Positions 46,434 through 54,951 are shown, numbered from the stretch's first letter. The stretch is 64,000 nucleotides of DNA from Cognatilysobacter xinjiangensis (GCF_014651995.1 NZ_BMXY01000004.1:62001-126000); one strand, 5' to 3'. Numbers and translations are program-made. The notes: generated from the letters alone by a model not told the origin.

Positions 46434-46787
46434 ATGGCACATCACGATTCCCCGCAGCGCGATGCGTCCATGGACGAATGCATCCGCAACTGCAGCGACT
46501 GCCACGCAATCTGCGTGGCGACGATCCGCTACTGCCTGGAGCAGGGCGGCCGCCACGCCGACCCGGCGCACATCACTCTGATGGAGACCTGCGCCGACAT
46601 CTGCCGCACCAGCGCCGACGCGATGCTGCGCGGCGCGGACGTGCACGTGCACACCTGCCGCGCCTGCATGGAGATCTGCCGCCGCTGCGCCGAGGACTGC
46701 GCGTCCATGGGCGACGACGCGCAGATGCAGCGCTGCGCCGACGCCTGCCGGCGCTGCGCCGAGAGCTGCGCGCGCATGGCTGCATGA
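46434..46787 (+). CDS. cysteine-rich four-helix-bundle copper-binding protein (Csp/DUF326 type)
   Basis: The 117-residue protein has 16 Cys residues arranged as CxxC/CxxxC pairs on helices: DECIRNCSDCHAIC, ETCADIC, HTCRACMEICRRCAEDC and RCADACRRCAESC. There is also a His-rich spot (DVHVHTC). This matches the four-helix-bundle copper-storage proteins, in which Cys residues lining the bundle hold many Cu(I) ions. There is no signal peptide, so it is cytosolic like Csp3. Copper storage is inferred from the family. It is a lone gene between the efflux operon and the esterase gene. Confidence 0.88.
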   Translation: MAHHDSPQRDASMDECIRNCSDCHAICVATIRYCLEQGGRHADPAHITLMETCADICRTSADAMLRGADVHVHTCRACMEICRRCAEDCASMGDDAQMQRCADACRRCAESCARMAA

Positions 46788-46793
46788 GGCGGC

Positions 46794-46799
46794 TATAGT
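46794..46799 (+). promoter_or_regulatory. possible -10 hexamer of the esterase gene
   Basis: TATAGT lies 28 nt before the TTG start at 46828, within GGCTATAGTC, the same decamer as upstream of the hybrid kinase gene. No clear -35 box is seen. Confidence 0.35.
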
Positions 46800-46827
46800 C
46801 CGCGTCCCTTCGTCAGCGGACCGCGCC

Positions 46828-47520
46828 TTGAACCTGCCCGAATGCATCGAAACGGAGACCGGCCCGTCGCCGCGCTGGGCGGTCGTCTGGCTGCACGGCC
46901 TCGGCGCCGACGGTAACGACTTCGCCCCGCTCGTGCCCGAGCTGGTGCGCCCGCACTGGCCGGCGATCCGCTTCGTGTTTCCGCACGCGCCCGTGCAGCC
47001 GGTGACCATCAACGGTGGCATGCGCATGCGCTCCTGGTACGACATCGTCAGCTTCGACCTCGCCGGGCGCGCGGATTCGAAGGGCGTCGACGAGTCGGTG
47101 GCGCGCGTGGAAGCGCTGATCGCGCGCGAGATCGAGCGCGGCGTGCCGGCGTCGCGGATCATCCTCGCCGGCTTCTCGCAGGGCGGCGCGGTCACGCTGG
47201 CCGCCGGCCTGCGCCGCCGCGAGCCACTCGCGGGCCTCGTCGCGCTGTCGACCTACCTGCCGCTGGGCACCGACGCGCTGGCGCGCCTGGGCGACACGCC
47301 CGAGGCCGCACGACGCCAGCCGGTATTCGTCGCCCACGGCCGCCAGGACCCTGTCGTGCCGTACGCCGCGGGCGAGGACGCCGCGCGGCGGCTGCGCGAA
47401 CTGGGCTTCACGGTCGATTTCCACGCCTACCCGATGCAGCACCAGGTCTGCCTGGAGGAAATCGACGCGCTGCGGGCCTGGTTCGAGGCCCGCCTGCAGG
47501 CCGATCCCGAAAAACGCTGA
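46828..47520 (+). CDS. alpha/beta hydrolase, carboxylesterase/acyl-protein thioesterase family
   Basis: The 230-residue serine hydrolase has the oxyanion-hole segment WLHGLGADGNDF, the nucleophile S117 in AGFSQGGAVTL, the acid in HGRQDPVVPY and the catalytic His in PMQHQVC. This matches the short-chain carboxylesterase/APT1-like family. The start codon appears to be TTG: no ATG or GTG lies in frame upstream of the conserved region, and the family N-terminus fits. Substrates of bacterial members are mostly short acyl esters. It is upstream of algR, 65 bp away. Confidence 0.88.
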   Translation: MNLPECIETETGPSPRWAVVWLHGLGADGNDFAPLVPELVRPHWPAIRFVFPHAPVQPVTINGGMRMRSWYDIVSFDLAGRADSKGVDESVARVEALIAREIERGVPASRIILAGFSQGGAVTLAAGLRRREPLAGLVALSTYLPLGTDALARLGDTPEAARRQPVFVAHGRQDPVVPYAAGEDAARRLRELGFTVDFHAYPMQHQVCLEEIDALRAWFEARLQADPEKR

Positions 47521-47585
47521 CGCCCCCTTCCACGGGCCTCCGGGAACGCTAATATCGGTTCGGGGGGGTATCGGCGGAGGGGAAC

Positions 47586-48317
47586 GTGGATACGCTGAAT
47601 GTAGTGGTCGCCGACGACGAGCCGCTGGCTCGCGACCGCCTGCGCGCGCTGCTCGAGGAGCAGCCCGGCGTGCGCGTGGTCGCGACGGCGTCCGATGGCG
47701 CCCAGGCGCTGCAGGCCTGCGCCGAGCACCATCCGGACCTCGTCCTGCTCGACATCTCGATGCCGGGCATGGACGGGCTCGAGACGGCGCGCCATCTCGC
47801 CGCCGGCGAGCCGCGCCCGGCCGTCATCTTCTGCACCGCCTACGACGCGCACGCGGTGTCCGCGTTCGAGGCCGAGGCGCTGGATTACCTGGTCAAGCCG
47901 GTGCGGCCCGAGCGGCTCGCGTCCGCGCTCGAGCGCGTGCGCCGGCTCGCCGCCGCGCGCGCCGCGTCCAATGGCGACGGCCGCAAGCGCACGCACCTGT
48001 GCGCACGCCTGCGCGGCTCGCTGCGGCTGATCCCCATCGACGACATCCACTACCTGCAGGCCGAGGAGAAGTACGTCGTCGTGCACCACGCGCGCGGCGA
48101 GGACCTCATCGAGGAGTCGCTGCGCTCGCTGGAAATCGAATTCGGCGACCGCTTCGTGCGCATCCACCGCAACTGCCTGGTGGCGCGCCACGAGCTGGTC
48201 GAACTCAAGCGCTGCCCCGACGGCCATGTGCAGGCGGTGCTGCGCCACGGCCGCCAACCGCTGGAAGTCAGCCGTCGCTGCGTCTCCAGCCTGCGCGAGC
48301 GCCTCGCGCACCTGTGA
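47586..48317 (+). CDS. algR: LytTR response regulator, AlgR-like
   Basis: The 243-residue protein has an N-terminal receiver (VVVADDEPLARDRL, phospho-acceptor D56 in LVLLDISMPGMDG, Lys in LVKPVRP) and a C-terminal LytTR DNA-binding domain (IDDIHYLQAEEKYVVVHH, FVRIHRNCLV). This is the architecture of AlgR, which controls type IV pili, twitching and alginate in Pseudomonas. Like algR there, it lies upstream of hemC, but no fimS/algZ-type kinase gene is adjacent. The start is GTG at 47586, preceded by a strong GGAGGGG. The next gene overlaps by 4 bp. Confidence 0.92.
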   Translation: MDTLNVVVADDEPLARDRLRALLEEQPGVRVVATASDGAQALQACAEHHPDLVLLDISMPGMDGLETARHLAAGEPRPAVIFCTAYDAHAVSAFEAEALDYLVKPVRPERLASALERVRRLAAARAASNGDGRKRTHLCARLRGSLRLIPIDDIHYLQAEEKYVVVHHARGEDLIEESLRSLEIEFGDRFVRIHRNCLVARHELVELKRCPDGHVQAVLRHGRQPLEVSRRCVSSLRERLAHL

Positions 48318-48607
48318 CCGAGGTCGGACCGGAGGCGCCCGCCTACCGTCCCCGGCTGGACGCCACCTCCGCCGAAGCGGCCGCGGCAACGGTGATGGCG
48401 ATGCACCTCGCACGGCAGGACATCGAGACCGGTCGCGCCCGTGGCGACCGCACCGCGTCGACGTGGCTGATGGTGGGTATCGCCGGCCTTGCAGGCATGG
48501 CGCTCGGTGCGCTCATGGGCGCCGTGCGGGGCCACGTGCTCGGCGGTGCGCTCCTGCTGGGCGCGCTCGGCGCCGTGCTCGCGGCCATCCGGCAACGGGC
48601 GCTCTGA
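48314..48607 (+). CDS. small hydrophobic protein between algR and hemC
   Basis: The 97-residue product starts at a GTG overlapping the algR stop (GTGA). It has an N-terminal soluble part ([25 protein letters not shown]) and one or two Gly/Ala-rich membrane segments ([20 protein letters not shown] and [20 protein letters not shown]) with a glycine-zipper look. Translational coupling to algR suggests co-expression. I do not recognise a family. Confidence 0.6.
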   Translation: MTEVGPEAPAYRPRLDATSAEAAAATVMAMHLARQDIETGRARGDRTASTWLMVGIAGLAGMALGALMGAVRGHVLGGALLLGALGAVLAAIRQRAL

Positions 48608-48627
48608 CGCCGCCTCCATAGGGCCGG

Positions 48628-48656
48628 TTGGGCCGCGCGCCGCGATCCGCGACAAT
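48628..48656 (+). promoter_or_regulatory. hemC: candidate hemC promoter
   Basis: TTGGGC (48628-48633) and GACAAT (48651-48656) are spaced by exactly 17 bp. The -10 hexamer ends 6 nt before the GTG at 48663, so a normal start site coincides with the initiation codon. That would give a leaderless mRNA. Confidence 0.5.
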
Positions 48657-48662
48657 GCGCGG

Positions 48663-49634
48663 GTGACCAATATCCATCTCTCCGCGACGCCCGGCGTCCT
48701 GCGCATCGCCACCCGCAAGAGCCCGCTCGCGCTGTGGCAGACCGAACACGTCGCCGACCGCCTGCGCGCGGCGCATCCCGGCCTCGTCGTCGAACTGGTG
48801 CCGATGAGCACGCGCGGCGACGAGGTGCTCGACCGCTCGCTGGCGGCGATCGGCGGCAAGGGCCTGTTCCTCAAGGAACTCGAGCTCGCGATGCTGCGCG
48901 GCGAGGCCGACTGCGCGGTGCATTCGCTCAAGGACGTGCCGATGGAACTGGAGCCGGGCTTCGCGCTGCCGGCCATCCTCGCGCGCGCCGATCATGCCGA
49001 TGCCTTCGTCAGCAACCGCTTCGACGGCATCGACGACCTGCCGCAGGGCGCCGTCGTCGGCACCTCCTCGCTGCGCCGGCAGGCGCAACTGCGCGCGCGC
49101 CGGCCCGACCTCGTGCTGCGCGACCTGCGCGGCAACGTCAACACGCGTCTGGCGCGGCTCGACGCCGGCGACTACGACGCCATCGTGCTGGCCTGCGCCG
49201 GCCTGCAGCGCCTGGGCTTCGACGCGCGCATCCGCGCGCGTCTCGACGCGCCCGACTGGCTGCCCGCACCGGCGCAGGGCGCGATCGCCGTGGAATGCCG
49301 CAGCGACGATGCGGCCACGCAGGCGCTGTTCGCCGCGCTCGACGACGGCGCAACGCGCACCCGCGTGGAGGCCGAGCGAGCGATGAACCGTGCGCTGCAC
49401 GGCAGCTGCCACGTGCCGGTGGCCGCGTTCGCGACGCTCGACGGCGCACGCCTGCGGCTTCAGGGACTGGTCGGTTCCGCGCGTGACGGTCGCCTGGTGC
49501 GTGCCGACGCCGAAGGCCCGATCGATCGACCCGGCACGCTGGGCGAGGGCGTCGCCCGCGAACTGCTCGAACTGGGCGCGGGCGAGCTCATCGCCGGTTC
49601 CGCCGATCCCGACACCGGGCCGTTCGTTTCCTGA
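48663..49634 (+). CDS. hemC: porphobilinogen deaminase (hydroxymethylbilane synthase)
   Basis: HemC joins four porphobilinogen units into hydroxymethylbilane in tetrapyrrole synthesis. The 323-residue protein has [80 protein letters not shown] and the dipyrromethane cofactor Cys, C249, in [12 protein letters not shown]. The start is GTG at 48663 with no Shine-Dalgarno; the first ten residues lie outside the conserved core, so the exact start is open. hemD, which follows hemC in many gammaproteobacteria, is not next here: the molybdoenzyme operon is convergent. Confidence 0.96.
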   Translation: MTNIHLSATPGVLRIATRKSPLALWQTEHVADRLRAAHPGLVVELVPMSTRGDEVLDRSLAAIGGKGLFLKELELAMLRGEADCAVHSLKDVPMELEPGFALPAILARADHADAFVSNRFDGIDDLPQGAVVGTSSLRRQAQLRARRPDLVLRDLRGNVNTRLARLDAGDYDAIVLACAGLQRLGFDARIRARLDAPDWLPAPAQGAIAVECRSDDAATQALFAALDDGATRTRVEAERAMNRALHGSCHVPVAAFATLDGARLRLQGLVGSARDGRLVRADAEGPIDRPGTLGEGVARELLELGAGELIAGSADPDTGPFVS

Positions 49635-49687
49635 GCTGCGCGGCCGCGCGGCGCTCCGCCGCCGAGGGCGTTCCGTAGCGTCGCCGC

Positions 49688-50644
49688 TCAGTAGTACTGC
49701 GACACCAGGTGGCGCGCTTCGGCGAAGAACAGCCAGCGCTCCACGAACGCGCCCAGCAGCACCGACAGCGTGGCGACGCCCAGCAGGGGGGCGGCTGCGG
49801 ATGGAAAGAATGCCGTCGCCGCCAGCACCAGCGCGGGCAGTGTCGCGAACGCGCTGAGCGCGATCGCGCGCAGTCGAGCGCCGTGCTTGCGCGCGAGCAC
49901 GAACACCATCTCGCGGGTCACGAAATTGCCTTCGGTGTGCGGGCGCTCGAACACCCGGACCTCCCGCGCCGAAAGGCCGACCGCGTCGCCGCGGGTGACC
50001 GGCAGCGGCGTCGTATCGATCGACGACCAGTAGCGCGCCTTGAGCAGCGCGAGCGCGCCGAGGCCGACGATCGCGAACAGCAGCGTCATGCGCGACGGCG
50101 TCGCACCGAACAGCGCGCGCAGCGCGAGGAAGGCGACGCCGCCGGAGGCGAGCGAGAACAGCAGGTACACCGCGGGCACGCTGCGATGCGTCCACGCCGG
50201 AATCGGCTTCAGCGACGCGTAGATCATCGCCGTGCAGTACACCGTGGCCAGCGCGCCGAGCGTCAGGAGCACCGATGCGCCGATGGCAATCGGCAGCGCC
50301 GTGCCCGGCGAGGCCAGCGGCCCAACGTCCAGCGCGACGAAGCGCGGTAGCAGCACGAGCGCGAGCAGGGCCGCCGGCACGAGTGTCGCCAGCGCGACGA
50401 TGCCCTCGCGCGACAGCCACGACGAGCGCCATTGCGAGAACGCCCGCCATGCGCGCAGCGGCTTGCCGAGATGGCCCACCGAACACAGCAGCCCGACGAT
50501 GGCGAGCGCGACGCCGAGCAGCAGCGACGCCAGCAGCGCACGCGGCGAGGTGCCGATCAACACGGCAACGCCGCTCCAGGCCAGCAACCCGTAGCCGAGA
50601 CCGGAAAGCGTGGTGAAGAAAATGACGGATAGGGCGGGATTCAT
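49688..50644 (-). CDS. membrane anchor subunit of molybdoenzyme (DmsC/SoeC-like)
   Basis: The 318-residue polytopic protein has about eight hydrophobic helices, starting MNPALSVIFFTTLSGLGYGLLAWSGV, with VGHLGKPLRAWRAFSQWRSSWLSREG in an early loop. These features match DmsC-type anchors, which connect the catalytic and iron-sulfur subunits to the quinone pool. It is the last gene of the minus-strand operon, 126 bp after the iron-sulfur subunit gene. Naming follows the family; the direction of electron flow depends on the catalytic subunit. Confidence 0.88.
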   Translation of the reverse strand: MNPALSVIFFTTLSGLGYGLLAWSGVAVLIGTSPRALLASLLLGVALAIVGLLCSVGHLGKPLRAWRAFSQWRSSWLSREGIVALATLVPAALLALVLLPRFVALDVGPLASPGTALPIAIGASVLLTLGALATVYCTAMIYASLKPIPAWTHRSVPAVYLLFSLASGGVAFLALRALFGATPSRMTLLFAIVGLGALALLKARYWSSIDTTPLPVTRGDAVGLSAREVRVFERPHTEGNFVTREMVFVLARKHGARLRAIALSAFATLPALVLAATAFFPSAAAPLLGVATLSVLLGAFVERWLFFAEARHLVSQYY

Positions 50645-50770
50645 GCGGTCACCGCCTGCGCAGCAGCGCCGCGTGGGCTGTGGGAATGTGCGGTCGCGTC
50701 GAGAGGAAGCGATGCTGACGCGGCGCGCCCGCAACGGCGGGAAAGCGAACGAAGTCGATGCATGCCCATC

Positions 50771-51703
50771 TCAGCGCGACAGCACGCGGTCTAGCCAGCG
50801 CAGCACTGGCGGAAGCACGGCGGTGTCCAGCGCTTCGGCCGGCGCCGCCGTGGCGGGCGCGGCACGACGCGGTCGCGGAGGCAGGTACTTGTTGGTCGGC
50901 TTGTAGCCGAGTTCGGCCATCAGGTCGACGCCGCCGCGCTCGGCGACCAGCTTCGATACCTTCGACTGCGGATCGGCGAGATCGCCGAAATGCCGCGCGC
51001 GCGTGGGGCAGGCCTGCACGCAGGCGGGCTGGCGCTCGGCCTCGGGCAGGTTCTCGTTGTAGATACGGTCGATGCACAGCGTGCATTTCTTCATCACCCC
51101 CTCGACGCTGCTGTACTCGCGTGCGCCGTACGGGCAGGCCCAGGAGCAGAGCTTGCAGCCGATGCACCTGCTCTCGTCGACCAGCACGATGCCGTCCTCG
51201 GCGCGCTTGTAGCTGGCGCCGGTCGGACACACGGTGACGCAAGCCGGCTCCTCGCAGTGCAGGCAGGAGCGCGGGAAGTGCAGCGTCATCGCCGGTTGTG
51301 CGGCTTCGGCGGCGATCGACATCGAGCCGCAGGCTGAACCCGACGTTGCGACGACGGCATCCGGGCTGTCGGGCCGCGGCGGTTGCGCGCGTGCCGCGTC
51401 GAGGCCGACGCCGCGATCGAAATCGCCGAGATGCCCGGCATCGCGCATCGACGTATCCGATTCGCTCGGCGCCGGCGGGTGCTCGTCGTCCACCAGCACC
51501 GCCGCCAGCTCGTAGCTGTGCACGCGGTTGAACCACACACCGGTGGGCGCATTGCCGTAGGGCTTCTCGTCCGGCAGGGGCGCCGAGAAACCGCCCGCGT
51601 TCCATTCCTTGCAGGCCACGGCGCAGGCGTGGCAGCCCACGCAGGTGTCGAGGTCGATGACCAGCCCGAGCTTCTTCGGCGTCGGCGGCGGCAGCATCGT
51701 CAC
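50771..51703 (-). CDS. 4x[4Fe-4S] electron-transfer subunit (DmsB/SoeB-like)
   Basis: The 310-residue protein has four cysteine clusters for [4Fe-4S] centres: CVGCHACAVAC, CLHCEEPACVTVCPTGA, CIGCKLCSWACPYGA, and CTLCIDR with a later CVQACPTRA. It is longer than DmsB (about 205 residues) because of an insertion of about 80 residues after the first cluster and an Ala/Pro-rich C-terminal tail. The first codon is GTG at 51703, with an ATG at 51697. It overlaps the upstream small membrane protein gene by 4 bp. It should pass electrons between the molybdenum subunit and the membrane anchor. Confidence 0.93.
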   Translation of the reverse strand: MTMLPPPTPKKLGLVIDLDTCVGCHACAVACKEWNAGGFSAPLPDEKPYGNAPTGVWFNRVHSYELAAVLVDDEHPPAPSESDTSMRDAGHLGDFDRGVGLDAARAQPPRPDSPDAVVATSGSACGSMSIAAEAAQPAMTLHFPRSCLHCEEPACVTVCPTGASYKRAEDGIVLVDESRCIGCKLCSWACPYGAREYSSVEGVMKKCTLCIDRIYNENLPEAERQPACVQACPTRARHFGDLADPQSKVSKLVAERGGVDLMAELGYKPTNKYLPPRPRRAAPATAAPAEALDTAVLPPVLRWLDRVLSR

Positions 51704-51912
51704 CGGCGGCGGCCTCCGCGTGCGAGCGCGACGCCGGCGAGGAAGATCGCGAACGGGATCAGGAAGCTCGGCGCGACGATGCGCATCAGCTCACCGAGGT
51801 CGCGTGCCGCGCCGAGGTCGCCGAACGGCTCGATGACGCCGTATCCCATCAGGATGATGAGCAGGAAGCCGATCGCGACGAGCGCGTAACCGATGATCTT
51901 GCGCGGTGTCAT
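51700..51912 (-). CDS. small membrane protein in the molybdoenzyme operon
   Basis: The 70-residue product has two membrane helices (KIIGYALVAIGFLLIILMGYGV and FLIPFAIFLAGVALA) and a basic C-terminus. It overlaps the catalytic subunit gene upstream and the iron-sulfur subunit gene downstream by 4 bp each, so it is translationally coupled to both. DmsABC and SoeABC operons as I know them do not have a gene here. I do not recognise a family; an accessory membrane subunit is an inference from gene position. Confidence 0.75.
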   Translation of the reverse strand: MTPRKIIGYALVAIGFLLIILMGYGVIEPFGDLGAARDLGELMRIVAPSFLIPFAIFLAGVALARGGRRR

Positions 51913-54791
51913 GAGGCCTCGCGGGTGTCGCGCGCGCGACGGAAATCGGCGCCGTAGCGCAGCGGGGCCTCGTTGACCTCGCCGCGCGGAAGGACGGGGA
52001 ATTGCGGCTGCGACATCGTTTCGCCCGCCACCTTCGTGATGCGCACGCGCAGGTCGAACCACGCCGCCTGGCCGGTCACCGGATCGGCGTTCGCGTAGTC
52101 GCCCCTGGGCGTGATGTCGGAAATCAGGTGGTTGAGCAGGAAGCCCTTGGTGGCCTCGGGCGTGTCCTTGGGCAGCTTCCATGCACCGCGCCGCTTGCCG
52201 ATCGCATTCCAGGTCCACACGGTGTCGGGCTGCACGTTCGAGGCGGTGCGCGCCTGCACGGTGATTGTGCCGTGGTGCGAGGTGACGTCGATCCAGTCCT
52301 CGTCGCCGATGCCGTGGCGTTTCGCCGTGTCGGGATGCAGGTAGAGGTAGTTGCGCGTGGCGATCTGCCGCAGCCAGGCGTTCTGCGAATGCCAGGCGTG
52401 GTACATGAACATCGGGCGCTGCGTGATCGCCGACAGCGGGAATTCGCGGTCGCCGGCCTCGCCCTGCTGCGCCTGCTCGAACGGCTCGTACCAGATCGGA
52501 AGCGGATCGAAATACGTCGCGACGCGTTCGCGATGCTCGGCGGGCGGCACGTGTGCGCCATGGCCCTGCCCGGCGAGGCGGAACTTCTGCAACGTCTCCG
52601 AATAGAGCTGCTGCACGATCGGCTGGGTGTTGCCGACGAAGCCCATCGCCTGCGCCCATTCCAGATAGCCGCGGTTGGCCATCTTGAAGTAGCGCGCGTG
52701 CTCCGGAATCTCGCTGCGCCAGAAGCCGCCGTTGGCGATGTAGGCGTCGAGCTGCGCGGGATTCGGCGCGCCCTTGCCTTCGAGCGATCCGTCGGCGCCG
52801 CGCCAGCCGGCGAGCAGGCCAACGCCCGGCGCACGCTCGTGACGGACGATGTAGTCGGCGTAATCGCGGTACTTCGGCGCGCCGTCCTCGCTGACGAGGC
52901 CCGGAAAACCGAGCCGCGCGCCGAGGTCGATCAGCACGCTCTGGAAGCCGCGGATGTCGCGCGGGCGGCCCTGCGCATCGGGTTGCGTGGCGGGGTCGAA
53001 CAGCGGATGGCGGATCGCGTCGGCGGCGCCGTCGGCATCGGAGATCGGCCGGTCCAGCAGGCTGATCGAATCGAAGCGCTCGAGGTAGGTCGGATCGGGG
53101 AACACGAGGTCGGCGTACGCGACCATCTCCGAAGAGAACGCATCGCAGTAGATGATGCGCGGGATGCGGTATTCGCCGTTCTCGTCCTTGTCGGTGAGCC
53201 AGCCGATCGTCTCGGCGGTATTCATCGACGAGTTCCAGCTCATGTTCGCCATGAACATCATGAGCGTGTCGATCTTGTACGGATTGCCGGCCCAGGCGTT
53301 GCGGATGACGGTGTGCATCATCCCGTGCGCGGCGAGCGGGTAGCTCCAGGAGAACGCATGGTCGATGCGGCGCGGCTGGCCGTGTTCGTCGACGACGAGA
53401 TCCTCGGGCCCGTGCACGAAGCCGAGCGGGGCGGCGTCCAGCACACCGTTGGCCTGGCGCGTGCGGCCCGGGCGATTCGGCGGTGGAATGGGCTTCGGGA
53501 ACGGCGGCTGGTAGCGGAACGAGCCGGGCGTGTCGACCGCGCCGAGCAGCAGCTGCAGCACGTGCAGCGCGCGGCAGGTGTGGAAGCCGTTGCTGTGTGC
53601 GCTGATGCCGCGCATGGCGTACATCGAGACCGGGCGGCCGACCATCTCGGCGTGTTCGCGGCCCCACGCGTCGGTCCATCGCACCGGCAGGCGGATCTCG
53701 TGGTCGAACGCGTTCTCGGCGAGTTCGCGCGCGATGCGGCGGATGGTGTCGGCGGGAATGCCGCAGCGCCCGCTCACCGCATCGGGGGCGTACTGCGGAT
53801 CGAGGTAGCGCTCCGCGAGCAGCTGGAACGACGGCACGGCGATGCGCCCGTCGGCCAGCGTGTATTCGCCGACGACGGCAGGTTGCACGTCGATCGAATT
53901 CGCGTCGACCGGCGCGCCACTCGTGCGGTCGAAGCACAGTGGGCGACCTTCGGCGTCGCGCGCGAACAGGCCGTCGTCCGCCGCGCCCGGGTCCCGGATC
54001 ACCAGCCAGTGCGCGTTGGTGTAGCGCACGAGGTAGTCGAGATCGATGCGGTCGGTGCGCAGCAGCTCATGGATCAGCGCGAACGCGAACAGGCCGTCGG
54101 TGCCGGGGCGGATGCCGATCCATTCGTCCGCGATCGCGCCATAACCGGTGCGCACCGGGTTGACGGAGACGATCTTCGCGCCGCGCGCCTTCAGGTGGCC
54201 GAGGCCGAGCTTGATCGGGTTGGAATCGTGGTCCTCGGCGACGCCCCAGAGCATCAGGTAGCGCGTGCGCTCCCAATCCGGCTCGCCGAATTCCCAGAAG
54301 CTGCCGCCGAGCGTGTACAGCCCGCCGGCGGCCATGTTCACCGAGCAGAAGCCGCCGTGCGCGGCGTAGTTGATCGTGCCGAACTGCTGCGCCCACCAGC
54401 CCGTCAGCGCCTGGCTCTGGTCGCGGCCGGTGAAGAAGGCGAGCTCGTCGGGATTGCGCTCGCGGATGGGCCGGAGCCAGGACGTCGCCAGGTCGAGCGC
54501 CTCGTCCCAGCTGATCTCCTCGAACTCGCCCTTGCCCCGCTCACCTACCCGTTTCAGCGGCCTCGAGAGCCGCGCCGGCGAGTAGTGCTGCATGATCCCG
54601 GCGGACCCCTTCGCGCAGAGCACGCCCTTGTTGACCGGGTGCTCGGGGTTGCCCTGGATGTACCGGATCCGACCGTCCTGCAGCCAGACCTTGATTCCGC
54701 AGCGGCAGGCGCACATGTAACAGGTGGTGGTGCGGACCTCGTCGCCCGGGGTGGGGGACGTGTCGATCACCGGTTCGGATGGGCCGCGCAT
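51909..54791 (-). CDS. molybdopterin oxidoreductase catalytic subunit (SoeA/DmsA-like, cytoplasmic)
   Basis: The 960-residue protein of the DMSO reductase superfamily begins with the [4Fe-4S] motif CYMCACRCG and a fourth Cys in NKGVLCAKG. Pterin-binding regions follow: EISWDEALDLA, FTGRDQSQALTGWWAQQFGT, and NPVRTGYGAIADEWIGIRPGTDGL. HGGFCSVNMAAGG offers a Cys as the likely molybdenum ligand, where DmsA has Ser. The last about 150 residues form the C-terminal pterin-binding domain. There is no twin-arginine signal, so it should face the cytoplasm, as described for the sulfite-oxidising SoeABC complex. Sulfite oxidation is a reasonable guess; polysulfide, thiosulfate or S-/N-oxide chemistry is not excluded. 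Confidence 0.88.
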   Translation of the reverse strand: MRGPSEPVIDTSPTPGDEVRTTTCYMCACRCGIKVWLQDGRIRYIQGNPEHPVNKGVLCAKGSAGIMQHYSPARLSRPLKRVGERGKGEFEEISWDEALDLATSWLRPIRERNPDELAFFTGRDQSQALTGWWAQQFGTINYAAHGGFCSVNMAAGGLYTLGGSFWEFGEPDWERTRYLMLWGVAEDHDSNPIKLGLGHLKARGAKIVSVNPVRTGYGAIADEWIGIRPGTDGLFAFALIHELLRTDRIDLDYLVRYTNAHWLVIRDPGAADDGLFARDAEGRPLCFDRTSGAPVDANSIDVQPAVVGEYTLADGRIAVPSFQLLAERYLDPQYAPDAVSGRCGIPADTIRRIARELAENAFDHEIRLPVRWTDAWGREHAEMVGRPVSMYAMRGISAHSNGFHTCRALHVLQLLLGAVDTPGSFRYQPPFPKPIPPPNRPGRTRQANGVLDAAPLGFVHGPEDLVVDEHGQPRRIDHAFSWSYPLAAHGMMHTVIRNAWAGNPYKIDTLMMFMANMSWNSSMNTAETIGWLTDKDENGEYRIPRIIYCDAFSSEMVAYADLVFPDPTYLERFDSISLLDRPISDADGAADAIRHPLFDPATQPDAQGRPRDIRGFQSVLIDLGARLGFPGLVSEDGAPKYRDYADYIVRHERAPGVGLLAGWRGADGSLEGKGAPNPAQLDAYIANGGFWRSEIPEHARYFKMANRGYLEWAQAMGFVGNTQPIVQQLYSETLQKFRLAGQGHGAHVPPAEHRERVATYFDPLPIWYEPFEQAQQGEAGDREFPLSAITQRPMFMYHAWHSQNAWLRQIATRNYLYLHPDTAKRHGIGDEDWIDVTSHHGTITVQARTASNVQPDTVWTWNAIGKRRGAWKLPKDTPEATKGFLLNHLISDITPRGDYANADPVTGQAAWFDLRVRITKVAGETMSQPQFPVLPRGEVNEAPLRYGADFRRARDTREAS

Positions 54792-54951
54792 CGCGCCATT
54801 GTGCCCGACCGCCCACGTGCCCCGCGCCCCTCCCGCCCTTTTCACGACCCGGCGCCATGCGCGCCGCGACACTGCCGCTTTCGCCGGGCCTAGCCGCTGG
54901 CGCGCGCACAGTGCCATCCTTAGTCGCAGCCGGCCCCGAGACTGGAACCTG

